Source of the DNA: Achromobacter spanius
Lineage (GTDB): Bacteria; Pseudomonadota; Gammaproteobacteria; Burkholderiales; Burkholderiaceae_B
Direction of reading: 5' to 3'
DNA length: 64,000 bases
Assembly (NCBI RefSeq): GCF_029637605.1
Contig: NZ_CP121261.1
Location: 3,968,001 to 4,032,000, forward strand
A model generated the notes under the pieces. The model made no database searches and was not told where the DNA came from. It saw only the letters and a list, made by a program, of their open reading frames with translations. Each line of letters begins with the position of its first letter. Within the stretch, counting starts at the first letter, position 1. A program made the position numbers and the translations under genes. Below, piece after piece: positions 37,136-49,244 of the stretch.

Positions 37136-38296
37136 CTAGCTGACCAGGCCGCGCTTGGCCAGGTTGGCGTACAAGGCTCGCACGCCAAACGTCCACGGCG
37201 TGATCTCGGTGGACAAGCGCACTTCGTTGACCAACGCCCCGATGCGCTCGGATGCGATCTGGACGCGGTCACCCAGCTTGTGCGTGAACCCCGTGCCCGG
37301 GCCCTTGCGGTCCTGGCTGGGCGAGAACATCGTGCCCAAAAACAGCATGAAGCCGTCGGGATACTGATGGTGCGCGCCGAACGCCTGGCGCACCAGGTCT
37401 TCGGGGTCGCGGCTGATTTCGCGCATGTGGCTCACGCCATCCAATTGGAAGCCGTCGGTGCCGTCGATGCGCAGCGACACGTCGGCCTGGCGCACGCTAT
37501 CCAGATCGAAGTCGCCGTCGAACAGGCGTATGAAGGGACCGATGGCGCAAGAGCCGTTGTTGTCCTTGGCCTTGGTCAGCAGCAAGGCGCTGCGGCCTTC
37601 GATGTCGCGCAGGTTGACGTCGTTGCCCAGCGTGGCGCCCACGATCTCGCCTCGGCTGTCCACGGCCAGCACGATCTCGGGCTCCGGGTTGTTCCATTGC
37701 GATTCGGGCAGCACGCCGATCTGCGCGCCGAATCCCACGGAGGCCATCGGCGGCGTCTTGGAGAAGATTTCGGCGTCGGGTCCGATGCCCACTTCCAGGT
37801 ACTGCGACCACTGGCCGCGTTCGACCAATTCCGCTTTCAGCTTGGCCGCCTGGTCCGATCCCGGCTGCAAGCGTGACAGATCCGACCCGATCAACGCCTG
37901 CATCCGCACGCGGATCTCGTCGGCGCGGCTGGCGTCGCCGCCCGCCTCTTCTTCGATCATCCGCTCCAACAGGCTGATGGCGAAGGTGACGCCAGCGGCC
38001 TTGATGGGCTGCAGATCGCAAGGGGCCAAGAGACGCGGCCCGCCCTGGTTCTGCAAGGTGGCGTTCATCAAGGCGCGCACGTCGCCCAACGATTCGCCCT
38101 TGGCGCTTTTCGCCAGCGCCACGCGATCAGGGCGGTCAAGCAAGTCTGAAACGGTGGAGGCCACGGCCGTGATGTCGATGACCTCGCCGTTGCGCACCAC
38201 GACCACGCTGGGGCCATCAATGGGCGCCGGGCGCCACACTCGTCCAACCAGCAGCGCACCCGCTAGGTCGGCGGGCAGTGAGTTTTCTTGGTCCAT
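37136..38296 (-). CDS. Fumarylacetoacetate hydrolase (FAH) family protein
   Basis: A 386-residue protein with a FAH-like C-terminal catalytic domain. Acidic metal ligands are seen in PEPEIVLAVDS, and GNDVNLRDIEGR follows. FAH-fold enzymes hydrolyse or hydrate beta-keto acids in aromatic and sugar-acid breakdown; the N-terminal 150 residues are an extra region found in a subset of larger members, such as some sugar-acid dehydratases. The ATG at 38296 fits family length. It is divergent from an IclR regulator, which probably controls it. Confidence 0.85.
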   Translation of the reverse strand: MDQENSLPADLAGALLVGRVWRPAPIDGPSVVVVRNGEVIDITAVASTVSDLLDRPDRVALAKSAKGESLGDVRALMNATLQNQGGPRLLAPCDLQPIKAAGVTFAISLLERMIEEEAGGDASRADEIRVRMQALIGSDLSRLQPGSDQAAKLKAELVERGQWSQYLEVGIGPDAEIFSKTPPMASVGFGAQIGVLPESQWNNPEPEIVLAVDSRGEIVGATLGNDVNLRDIEGRSALLLTKAKDNNGSCAIGPFIRLFDGDFDLDSVRQADVSLRIDGTDGFQLDGVSHMREISRDPEDLVRQAFGAHHQYPDGFMLFLGTMFSPSQDRKGPGTGFTHKLGDRVQIASERIGALVNEVRLSTEITPWTFGVRALYANLAKRGLVS

Positions 38297-38391
38297 GAGT
38301 CTCCACGCTTTATGCCTTGCAGGCGGCATTCGAATTAGGAGCCACGAGTCTAGAAGAAGGCCGTTATGATGTCCAACATAGTGAATATTCG

Positions 38392-38405
38392 TCCAATATA
38401 TTGGA
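38392..38405. promoter_or_regulatory. Perfect palindrome, likely IclR operator
   Basis: TCCAATATATTGGA reads the same on both strands and sits 10 bases before the IclR start, in the gap shared with the divergent FAH gene. A second half-like copy (TCCAACATAGTGAAT) begins 20 bases upstream. IclR proteins bind short palindromes of this sort; assignment is by position. Confidence 0.65.
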
Positions 38406-38415
38406 AATAAAGTCG

Positions 38416-39174
38416 ATGACCACGGAATACGATGTGCCCGCCATCCGGCGCACCCACGACATCCTGCGCGTGCTGGCCAGCCGCCGTACGCCCGTCAAGG
38501 CGGCCGAATTGGCGCAGTCCTGCCAGCTTGCCAAGAGCACGCTGTACCTGCTGCTGGACTGCCTGGAGCACCGCCGCTGGATCGAACGCAAAGACGGCGG
38601 CTACATCATTGGTATTGAATTGATGTCGCTGGGCTTCGCTTACCTGCGCCACGACGGCTTGCAAGCCGCCTTCCACGAGGCGGCCAGCGCCTTCGTCACC
38701 CGCTGCAACGAGGTCGTGCAACTGGCGGCGCTGGACGGGTTCGACGTGGTCTACATTGCCCGCGAAGACGCCCGGCGCCCGGTACGGCTGGTGTCGGAAC
38801 TGGGCCTGCGGCTGCCGGCCCACGCCTGCGCCCTGGGCAAGGCGCTGCTGGCCAGTCTTGACCCGGACGCCCTGGCCGCCTGTGTGCCCGATACGCTGCC
38901 GCGCGTGACCGAGCGCACCCTGGCAACACGCCAGGCGCTCGATGAAGAGCTGGACCGGGTCCGCCAGACGGGCCTCGGCCAGGACCAGGAAGAAGTGGCC
39001 ACGGGCCTGGTCTGCTACGCCGCCTATGTGGGCGTGACGCCGCTGGGCAAACGGGTGGCTGTCAGCACGTCGATTCCCACCGACCGGCTGGACGACGCCC
39101 ACCGGCGCGACGTGATGGAAGGCATCCGCCAGGTGGCTCGCCACGTGGCGCTGCGGGTGCTTGCCCCGGTCTGA
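38416..39174 (+). CDS. IclR family transcriptional regulator
   Basis: A 252-residue IclR regulator. The N-terminal winged helix-turn-helix (about 8-65, AELAQSCQLAKSTLYLLLDC) is followed by a GAF-like effector domain with HACALGKALLASLDPDAL. The ATG at 38416 gives the family N-terminus (VPAIRRTHDILRVLAS); a longer in-frame start would cover the operator palindrome. Divergent from the FAH-family gene, which it probably represses or activates in response to a small acid. Confidence 0.93.
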   Translation: MTTEYDVPAIRRTHDILRVLASRRTPVKAAELAQSCQLAKSTLYLLLDCLEHRRWIERKDGGYIIGIELMSLGFAYLRHDGLQAAFHEAASAFVTRCNEVVQLAALDGFDVVYIAREDARRPVRLVSELGLRLPAHACALGKALLASLDPDALAACVPDTLPRVTERTLATRQALDEELDRVRQTGLGQDQEEVATGLVCYAAYVGVTPLGKRVAVSTSIPTDRLDDAHRRDVMEGIRQVARHVALRVLAPV

Positions 39175-39216
39175 AGCGCCCGCGCCACACCTAAGCCCTT
39201 AGCCCACAACGGCTTT

Positions 39217-39245
39217 TTGACTTTTGAAAAGGCCCACGCTAATAT
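39217..39245 (+). promoter_or_regulatory. Sigma-70 promoter of rplU-rpmA
   Basis: TTGACT (39217-39222) and TAATAT (39240-39245) are separated by exactly 17 bases, a near-consensus pair. It leaves a long leader of over 200 bases before rplU, which could hold regulation; I see no clear known leader motif in it. Confidence 0.8.
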
Positions 39246-39472
39246 TGCGGATTCGGTCAGCAATGCCCGAATTACGTCGGTTGTTCGCGTAAACCCTTTG
39301 GGTGTTTGGCCAGGGCATTTAAGTTAAATGCATTCGGCTAAGTACTTGGGCTCCCTTCCTTCTTGCCAGATTCTGGCGCCAAGACAGGAATTCAGCCTTT
39401 CCAAAGCGGCAATCCCACCCAGCAGGGCGGGCCCTCGCGAATGAACCCATTTACCTATTTAAGGAACACCCC

Positions 39473-39784
39473 ATGTACGCGGTCGTAAAAACCGGTGGCA
39501 AGCAGTATCGCGTTGCCGCTGGCGAAAAACTCAAGATAGAACAGATACCGGCAGACATTGGGCAAGAAATCACCCTGGACCAAGTGCTGTCCGTGGGCGA
39601 AGGCGACCAACTCAAAGTTGGCACGCCCCTCGTCTCCGGCGCTGTGGTCAAGGCAACGGTTCTTGCGCAAGGCCGCCACGACAAGGTCAAGATCTTCAAG
39701 ATGCGCCGTCGCAAGCACTATCAGAAGCGTCAGGGCCACCGTCAGAACTACACCGAAATCCGCATCGAAGCCATCACGGCTTAA
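39473..39784 (+). CDS. rplU: 50S ribosomal protein L21
   Basis: A 103-residue L21 with the standard start [22 protein letters not shown] at its ATG and the C-terminal [20 protein letters not shown], an rRNA-binding basic stretch. It lies 34 bases ahead of rpmA in the conserved rplU-rpmA-obgE order. RBS AAGGAAC precedes the start. Confidence 0.99.
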   Translation: MYAVVKTGGKQYRVAAGEKLKIEQIPADIGQEITLDQVLSVGEGDQLKVGTPLVSGAVVKATVLAQGRHDKVKIFKMRRRKHYQKRQGHRQNYTEIRIEAITA

Positions 39785-39818
39785 GAAGCGACTCGGTACC
39801 ACTTAGCAGGAGCTAAAC

Positions 39819-40079
39819 ATGGCACAGAAAAAGGGCGGCGGCTCTACGCGAAACGGACGCGACTCAGAATCAAAGCGTCTGGGCGTCAAGACTTTCGGCG
39901 GTGAACTGATTCCCGCTGGTTCGATCATCGTGCGTCAGCGCGGTACTCGCTTCCACGCTGGCGTGAACGTCGGCATGGGCAAGGACCACACCCTGTACGC
40001 GCTGATCGACGGCAAGGTTCAATTCGGCTTCAAGGGCGCGTTGAACAAGCAGACCGTTTCGATCGTCGCTGCCGAGTAA
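39819..40079 (+). CDS. rpmA: 50S ribosomal protein L27
   Basis: An 86-residue L27 beginning [20 protein letters not shown], whose N-terminal tail reaches the peptidyl-transferase centre. [23 protein letters not shown] is family-typical. There is no N-terminal leader of the kind cleaved in Firmicutes. RBS AGGAG precedes the ATG; a terminator follows. Confidence 0.99.
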   Translation: MAQKKGGGSTRNGRDSESKRLGVKTFGGELIPAGSIIVRQRGTRFHAGVNVGMGKDHTLYALIDGKVQFGFKGALNKQTVSIVAAE

Positions 40080-40125
40080 TCGGACAAGCACGTCAGTAAC
40101 GCGGTTCGCCGCGTTCTCGAACGGC

Positions 40126-40158
40126 AAAAGCCCTGTCGCATGCGGCAGGGCTTTTTTG
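40126..40158 (+). terminator. Rho-independent terminator after rpmA
   Basis: AAAAGCCCTGTCGCA and TGCGGCAGGGCTTTTTT form a 14-15 bp stem with one G-T pair, ending in a T-run. It separates rplU-rpmA from obgE, which therefore likely has its own promoter in the following 110 bases. Confidence 0.9.
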
Positions 40159-40195
40159 TTTTAAGCTTTTTTGTTCTCAGGCAATTGGCGAGTAA

Positions 40196-41404
<1,209 letters not shown>

Positions 41405-41459
41405 GCCATAATCGCAGTCCTTTCGATTACGTCTTTTTTCGCCGCAGCCGGCGCCTACC

Positions 41460-42596
41460 ATGTCTGCTGAAACACCCGCCGTTTCCGTCGTCACCCACGC
41501 CCAGCGCCTGGTCGCCAAAGTCGGCTCGTCGCTGGTCACCAACGAAGGCCGAGGCCTGGACCGCGCCGCCGTGGCGCACTGGGCCTCGCAGATCGCCGCC
41601 CTGCACAAGCAGGGCAAGCAGATCGTGCTGGTTTCCAGCGGCGCCATTGCCGAAGGCATGGCGCGGCTGGGCTGGCGCAAACGCCCTTCCGTCATGCACG
41701 AGCTGCAAGCCGCGGCCGCCGTGGGCCAGATGGGGCTGTGCCAGGCCTACGAAGCAGCGTTCGCCGAATACGGCCTGCGCACCGCGCAGATTCTGCTGAC
41801 CCACGAAGACCTGGCCGATCGCCACCGCTACCTGAACGCCCGCAGCACGCTGTTTGCGCTGCTGCGCCTGGGTGTGGTGCCGATCGTGAACGAGAACGAC
41901 ACGGTCGTCACCGACGAAATCCGCCTGGGCGACAACGACACGCTGGGCGCGCTCGTCACCAACCTGATCGAAGCCGACACGCTAATCATCCTGACCGACC
42001 AGCGCGGCCTGTACGATTCCGACCCTCGCAAGAATCCCGGCGCCACCTTCATGTCGCATGCGCAAGCGGGCGACCCTGCGCTGGAAGCCATGGCGGGCGG
42101 CGCGGGCAGCGGCATCGGCACGGGCGGCATGCTGACCAAGGTGCTGGCGGCCAAGCGCGCGGCGCACAGCGGCGCGCACACCATCATCGCCTCGGGCCAC
42201 GAGCGCAACGTGCTGACCCGGCTGGCGCAAGGCGAATGCATCGGAAGCGAACTGCGCGCCGTGCTGCCCGTGTGGTCCGCCCGCAAGCAATGGCTGGCCG
42301 ACCACCTGCGGCTGCGTGGGCGCGTGGTGCTGGACGATGGCGCGGTGCAAGCGCTGATGCGCGAAGGCAAGAGCCTCCTGCCCATCGGCGTGACCGAAGT
42401 GGAAGGCGAGTTCGGCCGTGGCGACGTGGTGGCCTGCATGGATAGCCAGGGCCGCGAATGCGCCCGCGGCCTGATCAACTATTCGTCGGCGGATACCCGG
42501 CGCATCCTGCGCCAACCCTCGTCGCAAATCGCCCGCATCCTGGGCAGCATGACCGAACCCGAGCTCATGCACCGGGACAACCTGGTGGTGCTCTAG
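41460..42596 (+). CDS. proB: Glutamate 5-kinase
   Basis: A 378-residue ProB. The amino-acid kinase domain (about 12-265: [49 protein letters not shown]) is followed by a C-terminal PUA domain (about 285-365). It phosphorylates glutamate in the first step of proline synthesis and is normally feedback-inhibited by proline. Its stop codon overlaps the stop of the convergent response-regulator gene by 3 bases, with no terminator between them. Confidence 0.98.
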   Translation: MSAETPAVSVVTHAQRLVAKVGSSLVTNEGRGLDRAAVAHWASQIAALHKQGKQIVLVSSGAIAEGMARLGWRKRPSVMHELQAAAAVGQMGLCQAYEAAFAEYGLRTAQILLTHEDLADRHRYLNARSTLFALLRLGVVPIVNENDTVVTDEIRLGDNDTLGALVTNLIEADTLIILTDQRGLYDSDPRKNPGATFMSHAQAGDPALEAMAGGAGSGIGTGGMLTKVLAAKRAAHSGAHTIIASGHERNVLTRLAQGECIGSELRAVLPVWSARKQWLADHLRLRGRVVLDDGAVQALMREGKSLLPIGVTEVEGEFGRGDVVACMDSQGRECARGLINYSSADTRRILRQPSSQIARILGSMTEPELMHRDNLVVL

Positions 42597-43270
42597 TCGC
42601 GCGTTTCCTGGGGCGGGCTGTGCTGCAGCAGGATGTAGCCCCATCCGCGCACGGCCAGCACCGGCAGCTCAATATCAAAGCGGCGCGCCTTGGTGCGCAG
42701 CCGCGATACCAGCACATCCACGCTGCGAGCCCCTTCCCTTGGATTGCAGGGAAAGAAGCGGTCGCGCCGCAGGCATTGCCCGGGTGCTCTCAACAAACGG
42801 ATAAAAAAGTCCCGTTCGGTCAGCGTCAATGGCAGCCGTTCGCCAGCGGGCCCTGACAGCACCCGTTTGTCCAGGCGCCAAGCCGGCCCATCGGTAGATG
42901 GCGGCAACAGTCGGCGCCGCACATTGCGCAGCAACGCATCCCATTCCTCGGGTTCCATGCGGGCTGAACTATAGAAGTGCACACCGGCCTCCAATGCCTC
43001 GACGCGCTCACGTGCCGATGCCGCCGCCGACTGCCACACCACCGCCGCATCCGGCGCCGCGCGGCGCAACGCCGCAATCAGCTTCGGGACCTCGGCGCCC
43101 TGCCCACGCAATACCATTGCGTCGACATGATCCGTGCGCAGCCGTTCAAGAAGTTCGTCGCCTGACTCAAACGCGCTGACTTGCCATTGAAAATCCTGCA
43201 ATGCAGCGACAAAATGATTGCTCGTCATTTCATCAAGTTGCACGACGAACACGTTGCCTCGTTCATGCAT
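42593..43270 (-). CDS. OmpR-like DNA-binding protein with a degenerate receiver domain
   Basis: A 225-residue two-domain protein. The C-terminal winged helix (about 130-215, [13 protein letters not shown] and [18 protein letters not shown], ending GWGYIL) is of OmpR/PhoB type. The N-terminal receiver-like domain has lost its active site: the acid pocket reads VVQLDE, the phospho-Asp position in [10 protein letters not shown] is Arg, and the conserved Lys is absent. It is probably a phosphorylation-independent regulator. No kinase gene is adjacent. The ATG at 43270 starts [12 protein letters not shown]. It is divergent from an XRE regulator. Confidence 0.85.
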   Translation of the reverse strand: MHERGNVFVVQLDEMTSNHFVAALQDFQWQVSAFESGDELLERLRTDHVDAMVLRGQGAEVPKLIAALRRAAPDAAVVWQSAAASARERVEALEAGVHFYSSARMEPEEWDALLRNVRRRLLPPSTDGPAWRLDKRVLSGPAGERLPLTLTERDFFIRLLRAPGQCLRRDRFFPCNPREGARSVDVLVSRLRTKARRFDIELPVLAVRGWGYILLQHSPPQETRD

Positions 43271-43350
43271 GTGCGCTCGCCTCCTAAAACTATCACTCAG
43301 GTAATGCTTATAACCACCAAAGTAAATCATGAGCAAGCTTCAATCGACGC

Positions 43351-43800
43351 GTGAAGACATTTTCAGACCGATTGAAGCAAGCCCGTCTTCTGCGTGGTCA
43401 CACGCAGAAGACGCTCGCTCGTCTTGCGCGAATCTCGCAAAGTGCAATCGCCAGTTACGAAAGCGGGCTGCGGCACTCCAGCCGCTCCGTCCGTAAGCTT
43501 GCGCAGATTCTGAAGATTGAGCTGGAATGGCTGGAGACCGGCAAGGGTCCCATGGAAATGCCCATGGAAGGCTACGACCTGTCCGACACCTTGCTGCCCG
43601 TGGGCGTGGCCGAAACCATGCCCCGTGTGGCGCGAAGGCCGCGCCCACAGGCGCCCTGGCCCTTTCCCAACATTGCCCCGTCGCAGTTCGACGGCCTGAC
43701 TCCCGACGATCGCGCGATGCTTGAAGCGTTGACGCAGACCTTCATTGAAACGGCGCAGGCGCGCCGCACCGTCAAACCGCGCGGGCGCAAGATAGGCTGA
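43351..43800 (+). CDS. XRE-family helix-turn-helix regulator
   Basis: A 149-residue protein. An HTH_3 domain occupies about residues 4-62 (SDRLKQARLLRGHTQKTLAR, ISQSAIASYESGLRH), followed by a Pro/Arg-rich linker and an acidic helix with LTPDDRAMLEALTQTFIETAQ. It begins at a GTG with no strong RBS; the ATG at 43329 is out of frame. There is no peptidase or sensor domain, so it is a simple DNA-binding regulator of unknown target. It shares an 80-base gap with the divergent degenerate response regulator. Confidence 0.88.
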   Translation: MKTFSDRLKQARLLRGHTQKTLARLARISQSAIASYESGLRHSSRSVRKLAQILKIELEWLETGKGPMEMPMEGYDLSDTLLPVGVAETMPRVARRPRPQAPWPFPNIAPSQFDGLTPDDRAMLEALTQTFIETAQARRTVKPRGRKIG

Positions 43801-43844
43801 CCGCTACGCGCAACGCTAGTCGCCCAACCCATTACTGGCAGGCA

Positions 43845-43880
43845 AAAAAATATCCGCACCCTAGGGTGCGGATATTTTTT
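43845..43880. terminator. Bidirectional rho-independent terminator
   Basis: A perfect 36-base palindrome: A6, TATCCGCACCCT, then its exact complement, ending in T6. It separates the convergent XRE gene and lipoprotein gene and can terminate transcription from both sides. Confidence 0.93.
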
Positions 43881-43896
43881 CTTATGCGCTGAAAGA

Positions 43897-44466
43897 TCAG
43901 GGCTTGGGTGCGGGTGCCGTGCCGCCGGTGGCCGGAGCCGATGCCGGAGCCGGCGGGGCATCACCGCGGATCTTGGCGGCAATGTTGGAAGCCGCTTGCG
44001 CCGATGCCACACCGAAGGCCAGCACGCCACGGTTGAGCGGTTCGGCGATGCTCGGGGCAGCAACGAGTTCCTGGTCAATCACCAAGGCCAAGCGGTTGCC
44101 GACGTTCTTCGTGCTGATTTCGGTCAGCTTGCGGGCGCCAGCTTCCGAGAAGCGCAGGCCCACGAAATTCTGGCCTTGGCGGTCGACCAATGCAGCGGCG
44201 TCGGTGAGATCGGCACGCGTCAGCACGGGCACTTCCTGCAAATAGAGCTTGCCGTCGGGCAGAGCGATTTCACGCAGGCCCGGGCCAGGTTGTTGGTGAG
44301 CCAGATAGAAATCCACCGACGAAGCGGCGGCGGGTTGGGTCGTTTGTTGGCCGGCGTCGGGCGTGGTTGCCGCGCCAGGCGCTTTGGTCGGAGCGGTTTT
44401 GCAACCCGCCAGCGCCAACGTCACGACAACCAGGGCGGGCGCCAATTTGCGTAGGGTCAGTTGCAT
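43897..44466 (-). CDS. Lipoprotein with a SecD P1-head-like domain
   Basis: A 189-residue lipoprotein. The signal peptide ends in the lipobox LAGC (Cys22). After a Thr/Ala-rich linker comes a region resembling the SecDF P1 head subdomain: GLRFSEAGARKLTEISTKNV, then GNRLALVIDQELVAAPSIAE. In SecD this periplasmic part helps protein export, but here there are no membrane helices, so it is not SecD itself. It may act in the envelope with unknown partners. The C-terminal tail is Pro/Ala-rich. Confidence 0.85.
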   Translation of the reverse strand: MQLTLRKLAPALVVVTLALAGCKTAPTKAPGAATTPDAGQQTTQPAAASSVDFYLAHQQPGPGLREIALPDGKLYLQEVPVLTRADLTDAAALVDRQGQNFVGLRFSEAGARKLTEISTKNVGNRLALVIDQELVAAPSIAEPLNRGVLAFGVASAQAASNIAAKIRGDAPPAPASAPATGGTAPAPKP

Positions 44467-44699
44467 GCTCGATTCCTTCTTCTAAGTTAGCTATGCCCAG
44501 CGAAGATAAGGCCCGCCGGGCGTTTGGTTGGAAAAAGTGTACAGAACCTGAATGACGGTGTCGCCGCAGACTGAATCCAAATGTAAACCAGTAATACCAG
44601 CTCTCTGCGACGAGCGTTGCACGAATGATCTCATGCACGCCAGGCATGAGTTGGACCGCGTGGCGACGTGCACCGGCTTGGCACGCTCTATACTTCGCT

Positions 44700-46782
<2,083 letters not shown>

Positions 46783-46827
46783 TGGGTTGCGCGCGAGGCG
46801 CATCGTCATTCTTGCGCGCACATTGCC

Positions 46828-46863
46828 GCGCTACACCCATCCTACGTAGGATGGGTGTAGCGC
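46828..46863. repeat. 36-base perfect palindrome at the head of the repeat array
   Basis: GCGCTACACCCATCCTAC is followed immediately by its exact reverse complement. It lies 46 bases past the thiC stop and its second half is the beginning of the first 91-bp repeat. It may act as a factor-dependent terminator or a protein-binding site. Confidence 0.85.
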
Positions 46864-47095
46864 GCCAGATTGATGCCACGAACACCGCCGCCCACCGCGC
46901 GAAACCCATCAAGCAGCGCACAAAAATTCATCACCCGTAGGATGGGTGTAGCGCGCCAGATTGACGGCAAGAACACCGCCGCCCACCGCGCGAAACCCAT
47001 CAAGCAACGCGCAAAGATTCATGACCCGCCGGATGGGTGCAGCACGCCAGATTGATGCCACGAACACCGCCGCCCACCGCGCGAAACCCATCACA
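46845..47095 (+). repeat. Tandem 91-bp intergenic repeats (about 2.8 copies)
   Basis: Copies start at 46845, 46936 and 47027, spaced exactly 91 bases. Each begins CG(T/C)(A/C)GGATGGGTG(T/C)AGC and ends CGCGCGAAACCCATCA, so each unit has complementary ends and could fold as a long hairpin. The stretch 46783-47103 holds no gene besides this array. A diverged inverted copy is near 59092-59160, indicating a dispersed repeat family. Confidence 0.88.
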
Positions 47096-47103
47096 GCAGC
47101 CAA

Positions 47104-48516
47104 CTACAGCAACTTCCCCGGATTCATGATTCCCGCCGGGTCCATCACCTTCTTGATCTCTCGCATCAACCTCAGCTCCACCGAGTCCTTGCTATGCAGA
47201 AAATGGTCGCGCTTGAGCTGCCCGATGCCGTGCTCAGCGGAAATACTCCCGCCATAGCGGTTCACCTCGTCCAGCACGGCATCGGTGATCGCCGCCCCAT
47301 TCACCGCCACCCAATCGCGCGCCGCGCCTGCCGGGCGAGACAGGTTGTAGTGCAGATTGCCGTCGCCAAAATGCCCGAAGATGAACGGACGGATATCAGG
47401 GAATATCGCCCGCACCCGCGCTTCGGCGGACACCATGAATTCCGGGATCCGTTCAATCGGCAGCGACACGTCGTGCTTCAAATGCGGACCATCAGCGCGT
47501 TGCGCCTCGGAGATTTCCTCACGCAGTTTCCACAAGGTCTGCAACTGCGCCATCGAAGCCGACACCGCTGCGTCCAGGCACAGGCCGCGTTCCAGCGCCG
47601 TGCCAATCACGTTTTCCAACAGCGTAGTAAGACCCGCCTCGTCCGCCGTATCGGCAAGCTCCACCAGCACATACGCGGGATAGCGCTGGTCGAACGGCTC
47701 TTGCACGCCTTCGGCATGCGTCAGCACCAAGTCCAGACAATCACCCGAGAAGTACTCAAACGCCTGCAGGCGCGCGCCGCATTGTTCGAACAGGATCTCA
47801 AACAACTGCAAGGCCTGCGCGGGCGATTCAACCGCCGTCAGCACCACCGAACGTACATCCGTGCGCGGGAACAGGCGCAGGGCTACCGCCGTGATCACGC
47901 CCAAGGTGCCCTCGGAGCCGATCAGCAACTGCTTCAGGTCGTAGCCCGTGTTGTCTTTGCGCAGCGTGCGCAAGCCATTGAAGATTTCGCCGGTGGGCAG
48001 CACGGCTTCCAGACCCAGCACCAGCTCGCGCGCCATGCCGTAACGCACCACGTTCACGCCGCCGGCATTGGTGGCGACGTTGCCGCCGATCTGGCTGGAG
48101 TCTTCCGCTGCCAGGCTCAGCGGCAAGAGACGCCCCGCGTCTTGCGCGGCGCGGCGCAAATTCCCCAGGATGGCGCCCGCCTCGGCCACCATGGTGTTGG
48201 CCACCGTATCAATCGAGCGCACGGCATTCATGCGGTCCAGGCTCAATACCACGTTCCGCGCGCCGGCGTCGGGCGTTGCGCCGCCGCACAGCCCGGTATT
48301 GCCGCCACGCGGCACCACCGGCACGCCCTCGTGCTGGCACAACGCCAGGCAGGCGGCGACGTCCGCCGTGGTGCGCGGACGCACGACCGCCTGCGCGTGG
48401 CCGTTGTAAAGGCCGCGCCAGTCGGACAACCAGGGTGCGATGTCCGCCTCGGCGGTGTAGACGGTGTCAGGGCCCAGGGCTTGGACCAGGCGTTGCGTGA
48501 AGTCGGATGCGGTCAT
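47104..48516 (-). CDS. FAD-binding oxidoreductase, D-2-hydroxyacid dehydrogenase type (GlcD/D2HGDH-like)
   Basis: A 470-residue flavoprotein of the PCMH/VAO superfamily. The FAD site is VVPRGGNTGLCGG (about 67-79) with SSQIGGNVATNAGG, and the C-terminal part has HFGDGNLHYNL, ISAEHGIGQLKRD and MDPAGIMNPGKLL. Such enzymes oxidise D-2-hydroxyglutarate, D-lactate or similar acids, passing electrons to the respiratory chain. Its start overlaps the stop of the GntR/FadR regulator (4 bases), so the two form an operon and the regulator likely senses the same hydroxyacid. Confidence 0.92.
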   Translation of the reverse strand: MTASDFTQRLVQALGPDTVYTAEADIAPWLSDWRGLYNGHAQAVVRPRTTADVAACLALCQHEGVPVVPRGGNTGLCGGATPDAGARNVVLSLDRMNAVRSIDTVANTMVAEAGAILGNLRRAAQDAGRLLPLSLAAEDSSQIGGNVATNAGGVNVVRYGMARELVLGLEAVLPTGEIFNGLRTLRKDNTGYDLKQLLIGSEGTLGVITAVALRLFPRTDVRSVVLTAVESPAQALQLFEILFEQCGARLQAFEYFSGDCLDLVLTHAEGVQEPFDQRYPAYVLVELADTADEAGLTTLLENVIGTALERGLCLDAAVSASMAQLQTLWKLREEISEAQRADGPHLKHDVSLPIERIPEFMVSAEARVRAIFPDIRPFIFGHFGDGNLHYNLSRPAGAARDWVAVNGAAITDAVLDEVNRYGGSISAEHGIGQLKRDHFLHSKDSVELRLMREIKKVMDPAGIMNPGKLL

Positions 48517-49232
48517 GATGTTGGCGTGCCTGCGGGAAAAAGGAGATCAAGTTGCAGGCGGTTGGCCGCCTGCTGCAAATGGCGCACCGCCGCCTGGCGG
48601 GCGCGGTCGGGATTGCGGGCGCGGATGGCTTCAAACACCGCCACATGTTCCTGGTGCACGGCTGCGCTCAGGCCGTCATGCAGGCGGCTGTTCGCGCGGG
48701 CAGTGCTGACGGCCAGGCGCAGTTGCCGGTTCAGGTACTGCAGCAGGTCCTGATAGCTGCGGTTGTGCGTGGCGGCGGCAATCGCGACGTGAAACGAGAC
48801 GTCGTGCTCGACGCCTTGCTCGGGATGTTCAAGATGGGTTTCCAGCAACGCCAAGGCCTGCGCCATGGCATTCAGGTCGGCGGCATTGCGCCGCAAGGCA
48901 GCCAGCGCCGCCGCGCCCCCTTCCAGTTCCATCCGCAATTCATAGAGGTTGGCCAACAGTTCGCGGTTGAGCGCGACCCCGCTCGACACCTGGAAGCCTT
49001 GGCCGCCGGTGCGTGACACGACGGTGCTGCCCGAGCCCTGACGGCTTTGGATCAGCCCTTGGGCACGCAGGCGCTCGGTCACCTCGCGGATCACAGCGGC
49101 GCTCACGCCATATTGCTCGGCCAGCACGCGGCCAGGCGGAAGCTTGGCGCCCACGGCGTGTACGCCGTCGGCAATATCCGCAGCGATCCGATGCGCGACT
49201 TGTTCGGTCAGGGTCAGGCTTTTAGTCAACAT
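48513..49232 (-). CDS. GntR/FadR family transcriptional regulator
   Basis: A 239-residue regulator. The GntR winged helix (about 5-73, VAHRIAADIADGVHAVGAKL) is followed by a helical FCD domain with ELRMELEGGAAALAA and HVAIAAATHNRSYQDLLQYL, where His residues typically bind metal. It is transcribed ahead of the FAD oxidoreductase. The inverted repeat just upstream of its start suggests autoregulation. Confidence 0.93.
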   Translation of the reverse strand: MLTKSLTLTEQVAHRIAADIADGVHAVGAKLPPGRVLAEQYGVSAAVIREVTERLRAQGLIQSRQGSGSTVVSRTGGQGFQVSSGVALNRELLANLYELRMELEGGAAALAALRRNAADLNAMAQALALLETHLEHPEQGVEHDVSFHVAIAAATHNRSYQDLLQYLNRQLRLAVSTARANSRLHDGLSAAVHQEHVAVFEAIRARNPDRARQAAVRHLQQAANRLQLDLLFPAGTPTS

Positions 49233-49244
49233 GGGGCGAATTAT

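Noticed and set aside
46845..47095. Possible CRISPR array
   Set aside because: Three full 91-base tandem units without distinct spacers and no cas genes nearby.
47194..48753. A 519-codon open frame on the plus strand
   Set aside because: Antisense to the FAD oxidoreductase and GntR genes; no recognisable motif.
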